Shown here: positions 24,434 through 32,663 of the stretch, piece by piece
Layout of the letters: each line of letters begins with the position of its first letter
Numbering within the stretch: position 1 is the first letter of the stretch
Assembly: GCA_039679375.1 (NCBI GenBank)
Contig: JBDKVA010000179.1
Span: 1 to 35,422 of the forward strand
DNA length: 35,422 nucleotides
Reading direction: 5' to 3'
DNA from: JBDKVA01 sp039679375
GTDB lineage: Bacteria; Bacillota; Clostridia; Acetivibrionales; DTU013
Notes under the pieces: generated by a model
Told to the model about the DNA's origin: nothing
Databases searched by the model: none
What the model saw: the letters and a program-made list of their open reading frames with translations, nothing else
Program-made: the position numbers and the translations under genes

Positions 24434-26710
24434 TTGTCGTTGAAAAATAAGAAGAACGGCCGGAGACAAATTAAAAGCTACTTTAAGAATAAGGCTTTTC
24501 AACGGGTACTTATCGGGCTTGTAACGATCTTTGCCGCATTTATCATCATAGAAAACGGAGCTGTCCCGAAAAAATACAGGCTGAACCTTGGCGAAAGGTC
24601 AAATTATGATATTTCAGCGCCGAGGGACATCGAGAATATCTATCTGACGACCAGGCTTGCAGAAGAAGCGGCTGCCGCTGTACCGCCCGTTATGATGAGG
24701 CTTGAAAGCGTTCCGATCGATACGATTAACCTTGCTGATGAATTTATCAATTTGATTGAAAATTCCAGGCAGGTTATCAATAGGAATTTACAGGACAAAG
24801 GAATCACAAAAAAAGACAAAGATTATGTGCAGGCGCTGGAACTTGAACAAAAGGCAGCTGTAGAAGAACTCGGATTAAATTTGCAGCAGTACGATGTGCC
24901 GCTTTCAGGCGAACAGGTCGTCTACCTTGTTACAAAAGCTACGGATGTTGAATTGACGCAGTTTGACAGGGTGACAAAAATCCTTGTGAGCAATGTAATG
25001 AAGGATGAAGTAACTGAAAGCAATCTGAATGATAAGGTTGGTCTTGTTCAAAGCCAGTATCAAAAAAGTGAGCTCAGTCAGGAATTAAAAAATGTCGGAA
25101 GTCTTCTTGCCAGGTCTTTCTTAAAACCCAACAGTATTATCGACAGTGAAATGACGAATGATAAAAAGACAGAAGTCTACAATGACGCGATGAAAAACAA
25201 GCAGAAAATCTCCGAAGGCTCAAGGATACTGAGCTATGGGGACATTGTCACGAAGGACAAGCTGGAGGTGCTCAGGGAACTCAAACTGCTTGAAACAGGT
25301 AAATTTGATTATGCTTTTGCTGGTGGAATACTTGCCATTATATTATTTTTGGCATTTGTGCTGATACTATACATGCGTGTTTTCTGCAATAAATTCCTGA
25401 ATGGACGAAAAGAATTGATATTGCTGTGCGTTATCATTCTTCTGGATCTTTTGGCTGCATTTCTTCTAAACCCATTTACTCCGCTCATCATACCTATTTA
25501 TATAGCGCCCATGCTGATATCCATAATGCTGGATCTGCGGCTCGGGGTTGTTGTCAACCTGTTGCTGACACTGGCGATCAGCTTTATTACAAAAGGAGAT
25601 CAGGGCTTTTTATATACAGCGATTATCGGTGGTACCCTATCCGCCTTTATTGTTTCGGGGGCTAGCCAAAGAAGCAGGCTTTCAGCTTCAGGGCTGGTTA
25701 TTGCCATTACAAATGCAGCCGTTATAACAATTATTGATCTGATCAACAAGAGCAGTCTGTCCACAATGGCAAATGAAGCAGCTCTTGTTGCCGTAAACGG
25801 TATGATGTCCACAATTTTTACCATTGGCACGCTGCCGTTTTTTGAAAGTACCTTCAATATCATTACACCGCTTAAGCTGCTTGAGCTTTCAAATCCAAAC
25901 CAGCCTCTGATCAAGAGGCTTTTGATGGAGGCGCCCGGCACCTATCACCACAGCCTTATGGTAGGGAACCTGGCTGAGGTCGCAACGGAGGCGATCAACG
26001 GAAAATCGCTGCTTGCGAGGGTGGGTGCATATTACCATGATGTCGGAAAACTGAAAAGGCCTAATTTCTTCAAGGAGAATCAGCTGTCGGATAACCCTCA
26101 TGACCGTATGACTCCGAATCTCAGTACTCTGGTGATTACATCCCACACAAGCGATGGAGCAGAAATTGCGGAAAAATACAAGGTTCCGCTGGCAGTAAGG
26201 GAAATCATCATCCAGCATCATGGCACAACTCTTGCGGCATACTTTTATTACAAGGCTAAAAAGGGCGATAAGGCAGACAGTGTAAAACAGGAGGATTTCA
26301 GATATCAGGGTCCGAGACCTTCCTCAAAGGAGGCGGCTGTCGTCATGCTTGCGGATTCTGTTGAGGCAGCCGTCCGGTCGATGGTAGATAAGACAGAAGG
26401 AAAAATGGAAGGATTGATCCGGAAAATCATCAAGGATAAGCTGGATGACGGACAGCTTGATTTGTGTGAATTGACGCTGAAGGATCTGGACACGATAGCA
26501 AAGGCGTTTATGAGGGTTTTCGGGGGTTATTTCCACGAACGCGAGGAATATCCCGAAATGAAAGCGAAACGCCTTCAAAGGGAAAATGGGAACAGTGAAG
26601 CGGCAGCTTCAGACATTGCCGGTGAAAAGAAGGATATTGCGGATTATGACGGACCCGGAAGCAAAGAGGCTGAGGAGGCGAAAGACCAGTATGAAGAATT
26701 TACGGTCTAA
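24434..26710 (+). CDS. pgpH: 7TM-HD phosphohydrolase, cyclic-di-AMP phosphodiesterase PgpH type (YqfF)
   Basis: This 758-residue membrane enzyme would hydrolyse the second messenger c-di-AMP. A first helix lies at about 24-44, then an extracytoplasmic 7TMR-HDED domain to about 290. Seven hydrophobic segments cover about 295-480, and a cytoplasmic HD domain starts near 500. The metal ligands are visible in TYHHSLMVGNLAE, YYHDVGKLKRP, TSHTSDGAEIAEKY and IIQHHGTT. The tail is acidic and variable. The TTG at 24434 has GGGGG eight bases upstream; TTG 24440 is nearly as good. The c-di-AMP activity is known from Listeria PgpH and is inferred here by homology. Confidence 0.94.
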   Translation: MSLKNKKNGRRQIKSYFKNKAFQRVLIGLVTIFAAFIIIENGAVPKKYRLNLGERSNYDISAPRDIENIYLTTRLAEEAAAAVPPVMMRLESVPIDTINLADEFINLIENSRQVINRNLQDKGITKKDKDYVQALELEQKAAVEELGLNLQQYDVPLSGEQVVYLVTKATDVELTQFDRVTKILVSNVMKDEVTESNLNDKVGLVQSQYQKSELSQELKNVGSLLARSFLKPNSIIDSEMTNDKKTEVYNDAMKNKQKISEGSRILSYGDIVTKDKLEVLRELKLLETGKFDYAFAGGILAIILFLAFVLILYMRVFCNKFLNGRKELILLCVIILLDLLAAFLLNPFTPLIIPIYIAPMLISIMLDLRLGVVVNLLLTLAISFITKGDQGFLYTAIIGGTLSAFIVSGASQRSRLSASGLVIAITNAAVITIIDLINKSSLSTMANEAALVAVNGMMSTIFTIGTLPFFESTFNIITPLKLLELSNPNQPLIKRLLMEAPGTYHHSLMVGNLAEVATEAINGKSLLARVGAYYHDVGKLKRPNFFKENQLSDNPHDRMTPNLSTLVITSHTSDGAEIAEKYKVPLAVREIIIQHHGTTLAAYFYYKAKKGDKADSVKQEDFRYQGPRPSSKEAAVVMLADSVEAAVRSMVDKTEGKMEGLIRKIIKDKLDDGQLDLCELTLKDLDTIAKAFMRVFGGYFHEREEYPEMKAKRLQRENGNSEAAASDIAGEKKDIADYDGPGSKEAEEAKDQYEEFTV

Positions 26711-27212
26711 AAGCATTGATGAAACCAGGATATTTATCGAAAATGAGCAATCAGCAATGCCTTTTGAAAATCGACAGACCATGCTGCTCGAAAAAACGGC
26801 TCTCGCATGTCTTAGGAGTGAAAATATCGATATCGGCTGCGAAATTAATATAATGATCTCAGACGATCCGTCTATCAGGCAAATTAATCATCAATTCAGA
26901 AATATAGACAGCTCTACGGATGTATTATCCTTTCCGATGGTGGATATGAAAGACGGTATGATCTTATCCAAAGAAGGGGATTATGATCTGGATGAAGGAC
27001 TGTTGCTGCTCGGTGATATTGTCATATCAATCGAGACAGCAAAAAGGCAGGCAGAGCAATATGGCCATTCGCTGGAAAGAGAACTGGCGTTTTTAGCTTC
27101 CCATGGCATTTTTCATCTTCTGGGGTATGACCATATCGCAAAAGATGAAGAAATGCGCATGATGTCAAAACAGGAAGCGGTATTAGATCAACTGGGGTTG
27201 AAAAGGATATGA
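26691..27212 (+). CDS. ybeY: Endoribonuclease YbeY (rRNA maturation factor)
   Basis: This 173-residue zinc metalloprotein carries the YbeY signature HGIFHLLGYDH at 138-148, with the three metal-binding histidines. The upstream conserved STDVLSFP motif lies at about 75-82, and LLLGDIVISIETA at about 105-117. YbeY acts in 16S rRNA 3' processing and ribosome quality control. I start at ATG 26691, after GAGGAGG at 26672-26678, with a 20-base overlap into pgpH. The longer frame from 26586 is just the pgpH coding region read in another phase. Confidence 0.96.
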   Translation: MKNLRSKSIDETRIFIENEQSAMPFENRQTMLLEKTALACLRSENIDIGCEINIMISDDPSIRQINHQFRNIDSSTDVLSFPMVDMKDGMILSKEGDYDLDEGLLLLGDIVISIETAKRQAEQYGHSLERELAFLASHGIFHLLGYDHIAKDEEMRMMSKQEAVLDQLGLKRI

Positions 27213-27910
27213 AAAACAAAAATCTTATAGAAAGCTTCAATAACGCTATAAATGGCATCATATCGACTGTAAGAAGCGAGCGGAATATGAAGCTTCATAT
27301 AACGGCAGCCGTGGTAGTTTTGTTGCTGTCGCTGTTCTATGACCTGACGAGAACTGAATTTATGATCATATGCATCACGATTGCCATTGTGATCATATGT
27401 GAGCTGTTCAATACCGCTATAGAAGTAATCATCGACACCATTATCGGGGTATATCATCCAAAGGCGAAGATCGTAAAGGATACGGCGGCGGGTGCAGTTT
27501 TCGTCTCCGCAATCCTGTCCTTGCTGGTCGGGTATTTCATCTTTTATGACAGAGTGAGTACCAGCCTCGAAATAGGCATCATCAGGATAAAACAGACCCC
27601 GATGCACATTACGGTTATTGCTCTGGTCTTAACGCTGCTCGTCGTACTGCTGCTAAAGTCCTTTTTCAAGAAGGGGACTCCCTTCAGCGGCGGAATGCCA
27701 AGCGGGCACTCTGCGGTCGCATTCTCAGCCGCAACTGCCGCGGCGCTTTGGACAAATAATGTAAGCATTACGATTTTGTTTTTAATTGTTGCATTATTAG
27801 TAGTACAAAGCAGAATAGAGGGTAAAATACATACTGCTGTTGAACTGATTGCAGGTGCGATCGTTGGTTTTGCAGTGACACTGTTGCTATTCCAGGCATT
27901 TTACCTATAA
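27209..27910 (+). CDS. Undecaprenol kinase (DgkA)-PAP2 phosphatase fusion
   Basis: This 233-residue membrane protein joins two enzymes. Residues 1-115 are a DgkA-type kinase with three helices and the active-site segment ELFNTAIEVIIDTI near 70-83, preceded by SERNMKLH; in Gram-positives this enzyme phosphorylates undecaprenol. Residues 125-233 are a PAP2-type domain with GMPSGHSA near 158-165 and SRIEGKIHTAVE near 199-210. The usual Arg-Pro of PAP2 motif 1 reads TP, and the last Asp of motif 3 is Glu. Both activities would yield the lipid carrier undecaprenyl phosphate for the wall. The start overlaps the ybeY stop by four bases (ATGA). Confidence 0.9.
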   Translation: MKNKNLIESFNNAINGIISTVRSERNMKLHITAAVVVLLLSLFYDLTRTEFMIICITIAIVIICELFNTAIEVIIDTIIGVYHPKAKIVKDTAAGAVFVSAILSLLVGYFIFYDRVSTSLEIGIIRIKQTPMHITVIALVLTLLVVLLLKSFFKKGTPFSGGMPSGHSAVAFSAATAAALWTNNVSITILFLIVALLVVQSRIEGKIHTAVELIAGAIVGFAVTLLLFQAFYL

Positions 27911-27946
27911 ATTTTACGTAAACGTTACAAAACAGGAGGAAACGGA

Positions 27947-28837
27947 ATGTCATTCAAATCAGGCTTTGTTACTATTGTAGGCCGGCCGAATGTAGGGAAA
28001 TCCACCCTTTCAAACAGGCTGGCCGGAGAAAAGATATCGATCATTTCAAGTAAACCGCAGACCACCAGAAATACGATAAAGACGATCATAAACTCACAGG
28101 ATGACCAGATCATATTTATAGATACTCCGGGTATACATAAACCCAAGAACAAGCTCGGTGAATACATGGTCAACATTGCTGTAAATACGCTCAATGAAGT
28201 AGATATCGTATTGTTTTTGGTTGAAGCAGCCGATGAGAAGCCCGGAACAGGCGATATGTTTATCATGGATGAACTGAAAAAGCTGAAGACGCCTGTGATC
28301 CTCATTATCAATAAAATCGATCTGATCAAAAAGGAACAGCTTTTTGCCAGGATCGGACAATTTACATCGGTAATGGATTTTAAGTCTGTCATACCAATTT
28401 CAGCGCTTAATAACGAAGGCACGGACATTGTTATCAATGAGATCAGAAAGCTGCTGCCTGAAGGACCAAAGTATTTTCCGGACGATATCATTACCGATCA
28501 GCCGGAAAAAATGATCGCAGCTGAAATGATACGGGAAAAGATTCTTGAATTGGTACAGGAAGAAGTTCCGCATGGTACAGGAGTAGAAGTGGTTTCTTTC
28601 AAGGAACGGACAGGGAAAAATATCATCGATATTGAAGCAAATATTTATTGTGAAAGGGAAACGCACAAGGGAATTCTGATCGGAAAAGAAGGAAAGATGC
28701 TGAAAAGCATAGGCTCGCTTGCAAGGGTGGATATTGAGAATCTGCTGGGAACGAAGGTGTTTTTGCAGCTTTGGGTAAAGGTAAAGCCCGATTGGAGAAA
28801 TAGCGACAATATGCTGAAAACTCTTGGATATAAGTAA
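27947..28837 (+). CDS. era: GTPase Era
   Basis: This 296-residue ribosome-assembly GTPase binds 16S rRNA near its 3' end. The GTPase motifs are all present: G1 GRPNVGKS at 12-19, G2/G3 with DTPGIHKPKNKLGE near 62-75, and G4 NKID near 122. The C-terminal KH domain (about 200-296) contains GILIGKEGKMLKSIG. The ATG has a near-perfect AGGAGG upstream. It works in the same rRNA-processing step as ybeY, two genes upstream. Unlike in B. subtilis, no cdd lies between dgkA and era. Confidence 0.97.
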   Translation: MSFKSGFVTIVGRPNVGKSTLSNRLAGEKISIISSKPQTTRNTIKTIINSQDDQIIFIDTPGIHKPKNKLGEYMVNIAVNTLNEVDIVLFLVEAADEKPGTGDMFIMDELKKLKTPVILIINKIDLIKKEQLFARIGQFTSVMDFKSVIPISALNNEGTDIVINEIRKLLPEGPKYFPDDIITDQPEKMIAAEMIREKILELVQEEVPHGTGVEVVSFKERTGKNIIDIEANIYCERETHKGILIGKEGKMLKSIGSLARVDIENLLGTKVFLQLWVKVKPDWRNSDNMLKTLGYK

Positions 28838-28920
28838 AAATTTCAAGTATACGATAAACTTTTTAGAGTAAGATAAAAACAACGAAGTATTGACGAAAGA
28901 AAAAGGGGGATTGTATACAA

Positions 28921-29064
28921 ATGCTGAAGGATTTTGCATGGAACACTTTTATTAAATCCGGTATTGTCGACTCGTATTTATTCTACAGAGAAATTGAGGA
29001 AAGGGACAGGTTTGATAAGCAGAGAAAAATAGCAGAAGCTGAGGCGGCAACAAGCAGCTCCTGA
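28921..29064 (+). CDS. yqzL: YqzL family small protein
   Basis: This 47-residue frame begins MLKDFAWNTFIKSGIVDSYL and ends with a polar helix (REIEERDRFDKQRKIAEAEA). The length and the W-x-x-F-x-x-[ST]-G-x-x-[DE]-x-Y-L pattern are those of YqzL, a small protein encoded between era and recO in many Firmicutes, exactly as here. The ATG follows AAAGGGGGA. The function is unknown. The 83 bases between era and this gene hold a TTGTATACAA palindrome at 28912-28921 and nothing else I can name. Confidence 0.88.
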   Translation: MLKDFAWNTFIKSGIVDSYLFYREIEERDRFDKQRKIAEAEAATSSS

Positions 29065-29093
29065 TATTGCAAATAAAGCCTGTCAGTATTTAT

Positions 29094-29843
29094 ATGGCTT
29101 TTGTAAAAACAAGGGGAATTGTTGTAAAAGAGGTCGGAACAGGAGAAGCAGATAAGATCATCACGATATTTACCAGGAACCACGGACGCATATCCGCACT
29201 GGTAAAGGGAGGAAAGCGCCCCAAATCAAAGCTTTCAGCAGGTTCACAGCTGATGTGCTATGGCGAATATGTACTATATGGCGGCAAGGATATGTACTCG
29301 GTCAACAGCTGCGAAGTGCTTGAAGCTTTTTATGAAATCAGGAACGACATGGTGAAGTTGACTTATACGGCGCATTTTATGGACATCGTGCTGGAAATCA
29401 TCCAGGAGAATCAACCGTCTCCGAAGCTTCTGCAATTACTTTTAAACTCATTATACATGCTTGCAAAAACAGATAAGCCTCCGGAGCTTGTCTCAAGGGT
29501 ATTCGAATTAAGAGCCCTGTCAACTGCCGGGTTTGCGCCTCATGTAGCGAATTGCATGATTTGCGGTATGGAGTCTGTAAAAACATATTCATTCAGTTTT
29601 TTAATGTGCGGATTCATTTGTGACAGGGAGGAGTGCATTTCCAGGGACAGGTTTGCTCCTGAGCTGTCAGTCGGAGCGGTACGGGCGATCCAGCACATTA
29701 TATACGCCCGGAAGGAAGAGCTTTTCAGTTTCCGGCTGTCGGAGGAAGTGTTGGATGAGCTGGAACGTATTACGAGGAGGTATCTGCGCGAGCGTCTGGA
29801 AAGGGATTTTACAAAACTTAATTTTTTAAAGAGCATAAATTAA
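29094..29843 (+). CDS. recO: DNA repair protein RecO
   Basis: This 249-residue recombination mediator helps load RecA on single-stranded DNA together with RecR. The OB-fold N-terminus is typical: KTRGIVVKEVGTGEADKIITIF, then HGRISALVKGGKRPKSKL. A helical domain and a cysteine zinc motif follow (CMICGM near 162-167, with later cysteines in FLMCGFICDREEC). I choose the ATG at 29094 because MAFVKTRGIV matches family starts; a TTG at 29067 would add nine residues. No strong ribosome binding site is visible for either, so translation may depend on coupling from yqzL. Confidence 0.95.
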   Translation: MAFVKTRGIVVKEVGTGEADKIITIFTRNHGRISALVKGGKRPKSKLSAGSQLMCYGEYVLYGGKDMYSVNSCEVLEAFYEIRNDMVKLTYTAHFMDIVLEIIQENQPSPKLLQLLLNSLYMLAKTDKPPELVSRVFELRALSTAGFAPHVANCMICGMESVKTYSFSFLMCGFICDREECISRDRFAPELSVGAVRAIQHIIYARKEELFSFRLSEEVLDELERITRRYLRERLERDFTKLNFLKSIN

Positions 29844-29875
29844 AAAGCACCTTTCTTTCGAAAGATGCTTTTTTA
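29842..29875 (+). terminator. Intrinsic terminator after recO
   Basis: The sequence AAAAAGCA, followed by CC-TTTC-TTTC-GAAAGA and TGCTTTTTT, forms a stem of about 8-12 pairs ending in six T's. It lies right after the recO stop and closes the long sporulation/housekeeping run. The A-run on the left side means it could also act for transcription from the tRNA side. Confidence 0.85.
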
Positions 29876-29938
29876 TGGCCATTTGTCTTGCAAATCCCGC
29901 TAAAATTCCGGGAGCTTGATACCCCCGTTATTTTGATT

Positions 29939-30021
29939 TGGTGCGGTCGATGGGACTTGAACCCATACTCTCGCGAATACGCCCCTCAAACGTACGCGTC
30001 TGCCAGTTCCGCCACGACCGC
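29939..30021 (-). tRNA. tRNA-Leu (anticodon GAG)
   Basis: The reverse strand folds as an 83-base tRNA. The acceptor is GCGGTCG/CGACCGC, the D-arm contains GGCGGAACTGGCAGACGC, and the anticodon stem is TACGT/GCGTA around loop TTGAGGG (anticodon GAG, reading CUC and CUU). It has a long variable arm (class II, as for leucine) and a T-arm ATGGG-TTCAAGT-CCCAT. The discriminator A is followed by an encoded CCA at 29941-29939. Confidence 0.96.
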
Positions 30022-30054
30022 ATATACTAAGGCTTTGCTCAATCGGCAAAATCA

Positions 30055-30083
30055 ATTATACTAACATAAGCACGGAGTGTCAA
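30055..30083 (-). promoter_or_regulatory. Consensus sigma-A promoter of tRNA-Leu
   Basis: On the minus strand TTGACA (30083-30078) and TATAAT (30060-30055) are both perfect and separated by exactly 17 bases. The tRNA 5' end is 34 bases beyond the -10 hexamer. This is as strong as a bacterial housekeeping promoter gets, and fits a stable-RNA gene. Confidence 0.92.
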
Positions 30084-30167
30084 TACCTTTTGCCAAAAAT
30101 AATTAGCCTATTATTAGCAAAACTTTATTTATAAAAGGCGGAGGCGGAAAAAAGCACTGAAAATCTA

Positions 30168-30196
30168 TTGAATTAAACGTTAACTACTGATAAAAT
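30168..30196 (+). promoter_or_regulatory. Putative extended -10 promoter for the DUF624 gene
   Basis: TTGAAT at 30168-30173 and TAAAAT at 30191-30196 are spaced by 17 bases, and a TG lies one base before the -10 (TGATAAAAT), as in extended -10 promoters. It would give a leader of about 85 bases. The rest of the 30084-30287 gap shows no gene. Confidence 0.55.
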
Positions 30197-30287
30197 TAAT
30201 ACTAATATTCTTCATGTGCGAATCGGACACTGGAATTGGCTATATGGCTGCATCAAACTATAAATAGTTGAAATGAGGAAAAAGTAA

Positions 30288-31328
30288 ATGGCAGGATTTT
30301 TTGGATTGTTTGATTATAATAAACCCGGACCGGGAGTACCAAGAGACGCTCCTCCAAAATCACCCTTTATTGTTTTTTTCGAAATACTGCAAAGAAAGTT
30401 CTGGAACTTTGTAAAGGTCAACCTGATGTTCCTTATTTTCAATATACCGGCTATTATTTTCGGAATGTTTGTACTGACCTTTTTCTTTCCAAATATTTTA
30501 CCTGATGCGTTAAAGGACTCCGAAACTCTTCTAAGCGATGTGATGCTGAAATTTATATTTCTCACATTGATGATGTGTATCCCCATGGTCACGACAGGAC
30601 CGGCGCAAGCCGGATTCACATACATCATGAGAAATTATGCCCGTGAAGAACACGCATTTATATGGAGTGACTTCAAGGAAACAGCAATAAAAAATATGAA
30701 GCAGAGCCTTATAATAAGCACGATAAATTCGTTGCTGACCTTTATTATGCTGTTTTCCATAAGGGCCTATATGATTCTTGGATCCGGAAATTTCATCATG
30801 ACTGCAGGCTCTGCGCTTATGGTTGTACTCTTTATCATTTTTGCCATCATGAATATGTATATTTATCCCATTATGATTACATTCGATCTTAAAATAAAGC
30901 AAATATATAAAAATGCTTTGATTTTTACGGTCGTTAAGTTCCTTCCAAATGTGGGGATATTGCTGCTGAGTGTTTTCCTTATCATTTTGTCCTTCTATTT
31001 CAACCCGATCATCGGAATCATTATTTACTTGTTCTTTACAGTCAGTTTAATTGGCTTCCTTACTAATTTTTATGTATATCCGAAGCTGAAAAAATACATG
31101 ATCTCCCGTATTGAAGAGGAAGAAGATGAGGATTATGAGGAGGAAGAGGACGAAATCAGTGAAGAGGCCGGGGAAACTTCAGAAGGCGGGAGCCTGCCAA
31201 TAGGCCAGAATAACGACGATAAGCAGGATGACGGTGACAGGCCGTCTGGCAGTGGGGAAGAAGAAGCCGGCGAAAACGGGGACGCGCCGAAGACTGACGG
31301 TGATGATGGAATTAAAAGGTATTTCTAA
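30288..31328 (+). CDS. DUF624 (YesL-like) membrane protein with acidic tail
   Basis: This 346-residue protein begins with FFGLFDYNKPGPGVPRDAPP, the typical N-terminus of DUF624 proteins. About six membrane segments follow between 40 and 265 (for example LMFLIFNIPAIIFGMFVLTF). The conserved GPAQAGFTYIMRNYAREEHA lies near 104-123. The last 75 residues are strongly acidic and polar (EEEEDEDYEEEEDE, then Gly/Asp-rich sequence) and should be disordered. In B. subtilis YesL lies in a pectin-use cluster, but most family members have no known function. GAGG precedes the ATG. Its stop codon overlaps the converging ACT gene by four bases, and no terminator separates the two. Confidence 0.88.
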   Translation: MAGFFGLFDYNKPGPGVPRDAPPKSPFIVFFEILQRKFWNFVKVNLMFLIFNIPAIIFGMFVLTFFFPNILPDALKDSETLLSDVMLKFIFLTLMMCIPMVTTGPAQAGFTYIMRNYAREEHAFIWSDFKETAIKNMKQSLIISTINSLLTFIMLFSIRAYMILGSGNFIMTAGSALMVVLFIIFAIMNMYIYPIMITFDLKIKQIYKNALIFTVVKFLPNVGILLLSVFLIILSFYFNPIIGIIIYLFFTVSLIGFLTNFYVYPKLKKYMISRIEEEEDEDYEEEEDEISEEAGETSEGGSLPIGQNNDDKQDDGDRPSGSGEEEAGENGDAPKTDGDDGIKRYF

Positions 31329-31795
31329 AAACCATATTCGCTTTTGATTGCGTTCATAGCCTTATCCACATCTTTTTCATATATCAGGTATGATATGTCG
31401 ATCTCGGAAGTAGTAACCAGCTTTATTTCAACACCCTCATCTGCCAGGAGTGAATAAAGTCTTGCTGCAACACCCGGGTAGTTTCGCATGCCTTCTCCAT
31501 AAACCTGCAATTTTGTGTTATCTGCATCAACCTCGATACGAAGGTCTTTGGCGGCCTTTTTAAAATCATTCAGAGCGCTTAATGCATTTACAAGATCTTC
31601 GGACGGCAGGCTGAACGAGACATTGATGCTGCCTTGAAGCGTTGGAACCTGGCTGATCATATCGATGTTAATATTCTGCTGCGCGATTTTATTGAACAGT
31701 TCGGAGATCAGTCTGGTGTTATTCGGAAGATTATTGATGGTTACAAGAGCCACATTGTACGTAATATTAATTTTGGATACCGGCTTATTTTCCAT
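31325..31795 (-). CDS. Free-standing tandem ACT domain protein (aspartokinase regulatory-like)
   Basis: This 156-residue protein has two ACT domains. The first is at about 8-80 (VALVTINNLPNNTRLISELF, INIDMISQVP). The second is at about 90-156 (VYGEGMRNYPGVAARLYSLLADEG, then KLVTTSEIDISYLI), which closely mirrors the C-terminal regulatory half of aspartokinase. No kinase domain is present. I start at ATG 31795, eight bases after GGAGG; the longer frame to 31876 is rejected. It is the last gene of the asd-dapA-dapB operon, so it may bind lysine or threonine and regulate the pathway; this is inference. Confidence 0.88.
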   Translation of the reverse strand: MENKPVSKINITYNVALVTINNLPNNTRLISELFNKIAQQNINIDMISQVPTLQGSINVSFSLPSEDLVNALSALNDFKKAAKDLRIEVDADNTKLQVYGEGMRNYPGVAARLYSLLADEGVEIKLVTTSEIDISYLIYEKDVDKAMNAIKSEYGF

Positions 31796-31841
31796 TTTAC
31801 ATACCTCCATTATTATATTTTTCCGCCTTGCCTGTATGTAA

Positions 31842-31867
31842 ACGGCGTGCATTTTCACATGCGCCGT
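31842..31867 (-). promoter_or_regulatory. Intercistronic hairpin between dapB and the ACT gene
   Basis: On the minus strand ACGGC-GCAT pairs with ATGC-(AC)-GCCGT around a GTGAAA loop, giving nine pairs with a two-base bulge. The sequence then reads TTTACAT, so it is at most a weak attenuator. It may lower expression of the last gene or protect the dapB message. Confidence 0.4.
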
Positions 31868-31872
31868 ATAGG

Positions 31873-32631
31873 TCATTTCTCGCCGATAAGGTCATTCATA
31901 TCGTATAAACCGGGTTTCTTGCCGAATATGAATCTCGCAGCCCTGAGCGCACCTGTTCCGAAGATATCCTTTGACATGGCCATGTGGTTTATTTCTATGA
32001 TCTCGTCATTTCCTGCGAAAATAACGGAATGCTCACCGACAATTGTCCCACCGCGAACGGCATGTATGCCAATTTCCGCTTTGCTTCTCTTTTTCCTGCG
32101 TGAATGCCTGTCATAGACATATTCATGTTTTTGCTCCAGAACCTCATTTATTGAGTCTGCAATGGAAAGCGCCGTACCGCTGGGCGCATCAAGCTTCTGA
32201 TTGTGATGCTTTTCGATGATTTCAATGTCGAAATTTGATTCAAGCAGCCTTGCAGCCTTTTTTACCAGATCGATCACCAAATTAACGCCAAGGGACATGT
32301 TGGCTGAAAAAAACACGGGTATTCTTTGTGACGCAGCCTGAAGCGAATTCCTTTGCGCGGGCGATAACCCCGTAGTTGCAACGATGATCGGCAGCTTCCT
32401 TTCAATGGCGAAGTTAAGGAGACCCTCCAGTGCAGCAGGATTCGAAAAGTCTATGATCACATCTGCCTCGGAGTTGAAGTTTTTCAGGTCTGTAAAAACC
32501 GGATAGCCACTTTTTACGCTATCGGATATATCATAACCTGCGGCAATCTGCAGATCATCATATTGTTCGGCAAGCCTTGTAATGACCTGCCCCATTTTTC
32601 CATTACAACCACTCATCAAAATTTTAATCAA
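31873..32631 (-). CDS. dapB: 4-hydroxy-tetrahydrodipicolinate reductase
   Basis: This enzyme of about 252 residues reduces the DapA product with NAD(P)H in the lysine/diaminopimelate pathway. The dinucleotide loop SGCNGKMGQ lies at residues 7-15. The catalytic signature EKHHNQKLDAPSGTAL lies near 150-165, and HAVRGGTIVGEH near 190-201. I place the start at the TTG at 32631, ten bases after AGGA, which yields the canonical MIKILMSGCNGKMG. A GTG at 32640 in the same frame sits too close to the AGGA. It lies downstream of dapA across a 172-base gap that holds a palindromic repeat. Confidence 0.95.
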   Translation of the reverse strand: MIKILMSGCNGKMGQVITRLAEQYDDLQIAAGYDISDSVKSGYPVFTDLKNFNSEADVIIDFSNPAALEGLLNFAIERKLPIIVATTGLSPAQRNSLQAASQRIPVFFSANMSLGVNLVIDLVKKAARLLESNFDIEIIEKHHNQKLDAPSGTALSIADSINEVLEQKHEYVYDRHSRRKKRSKAEIGIHAVRGGTIVGEHSVIFAGNDEIIEINHMAMSKDIFGTGALRAARFIFGKKPGLYDMNDLIGEK

Positions 32632-32663
32632 AAACGACACATCCTATCATTAGTATATTTCAT

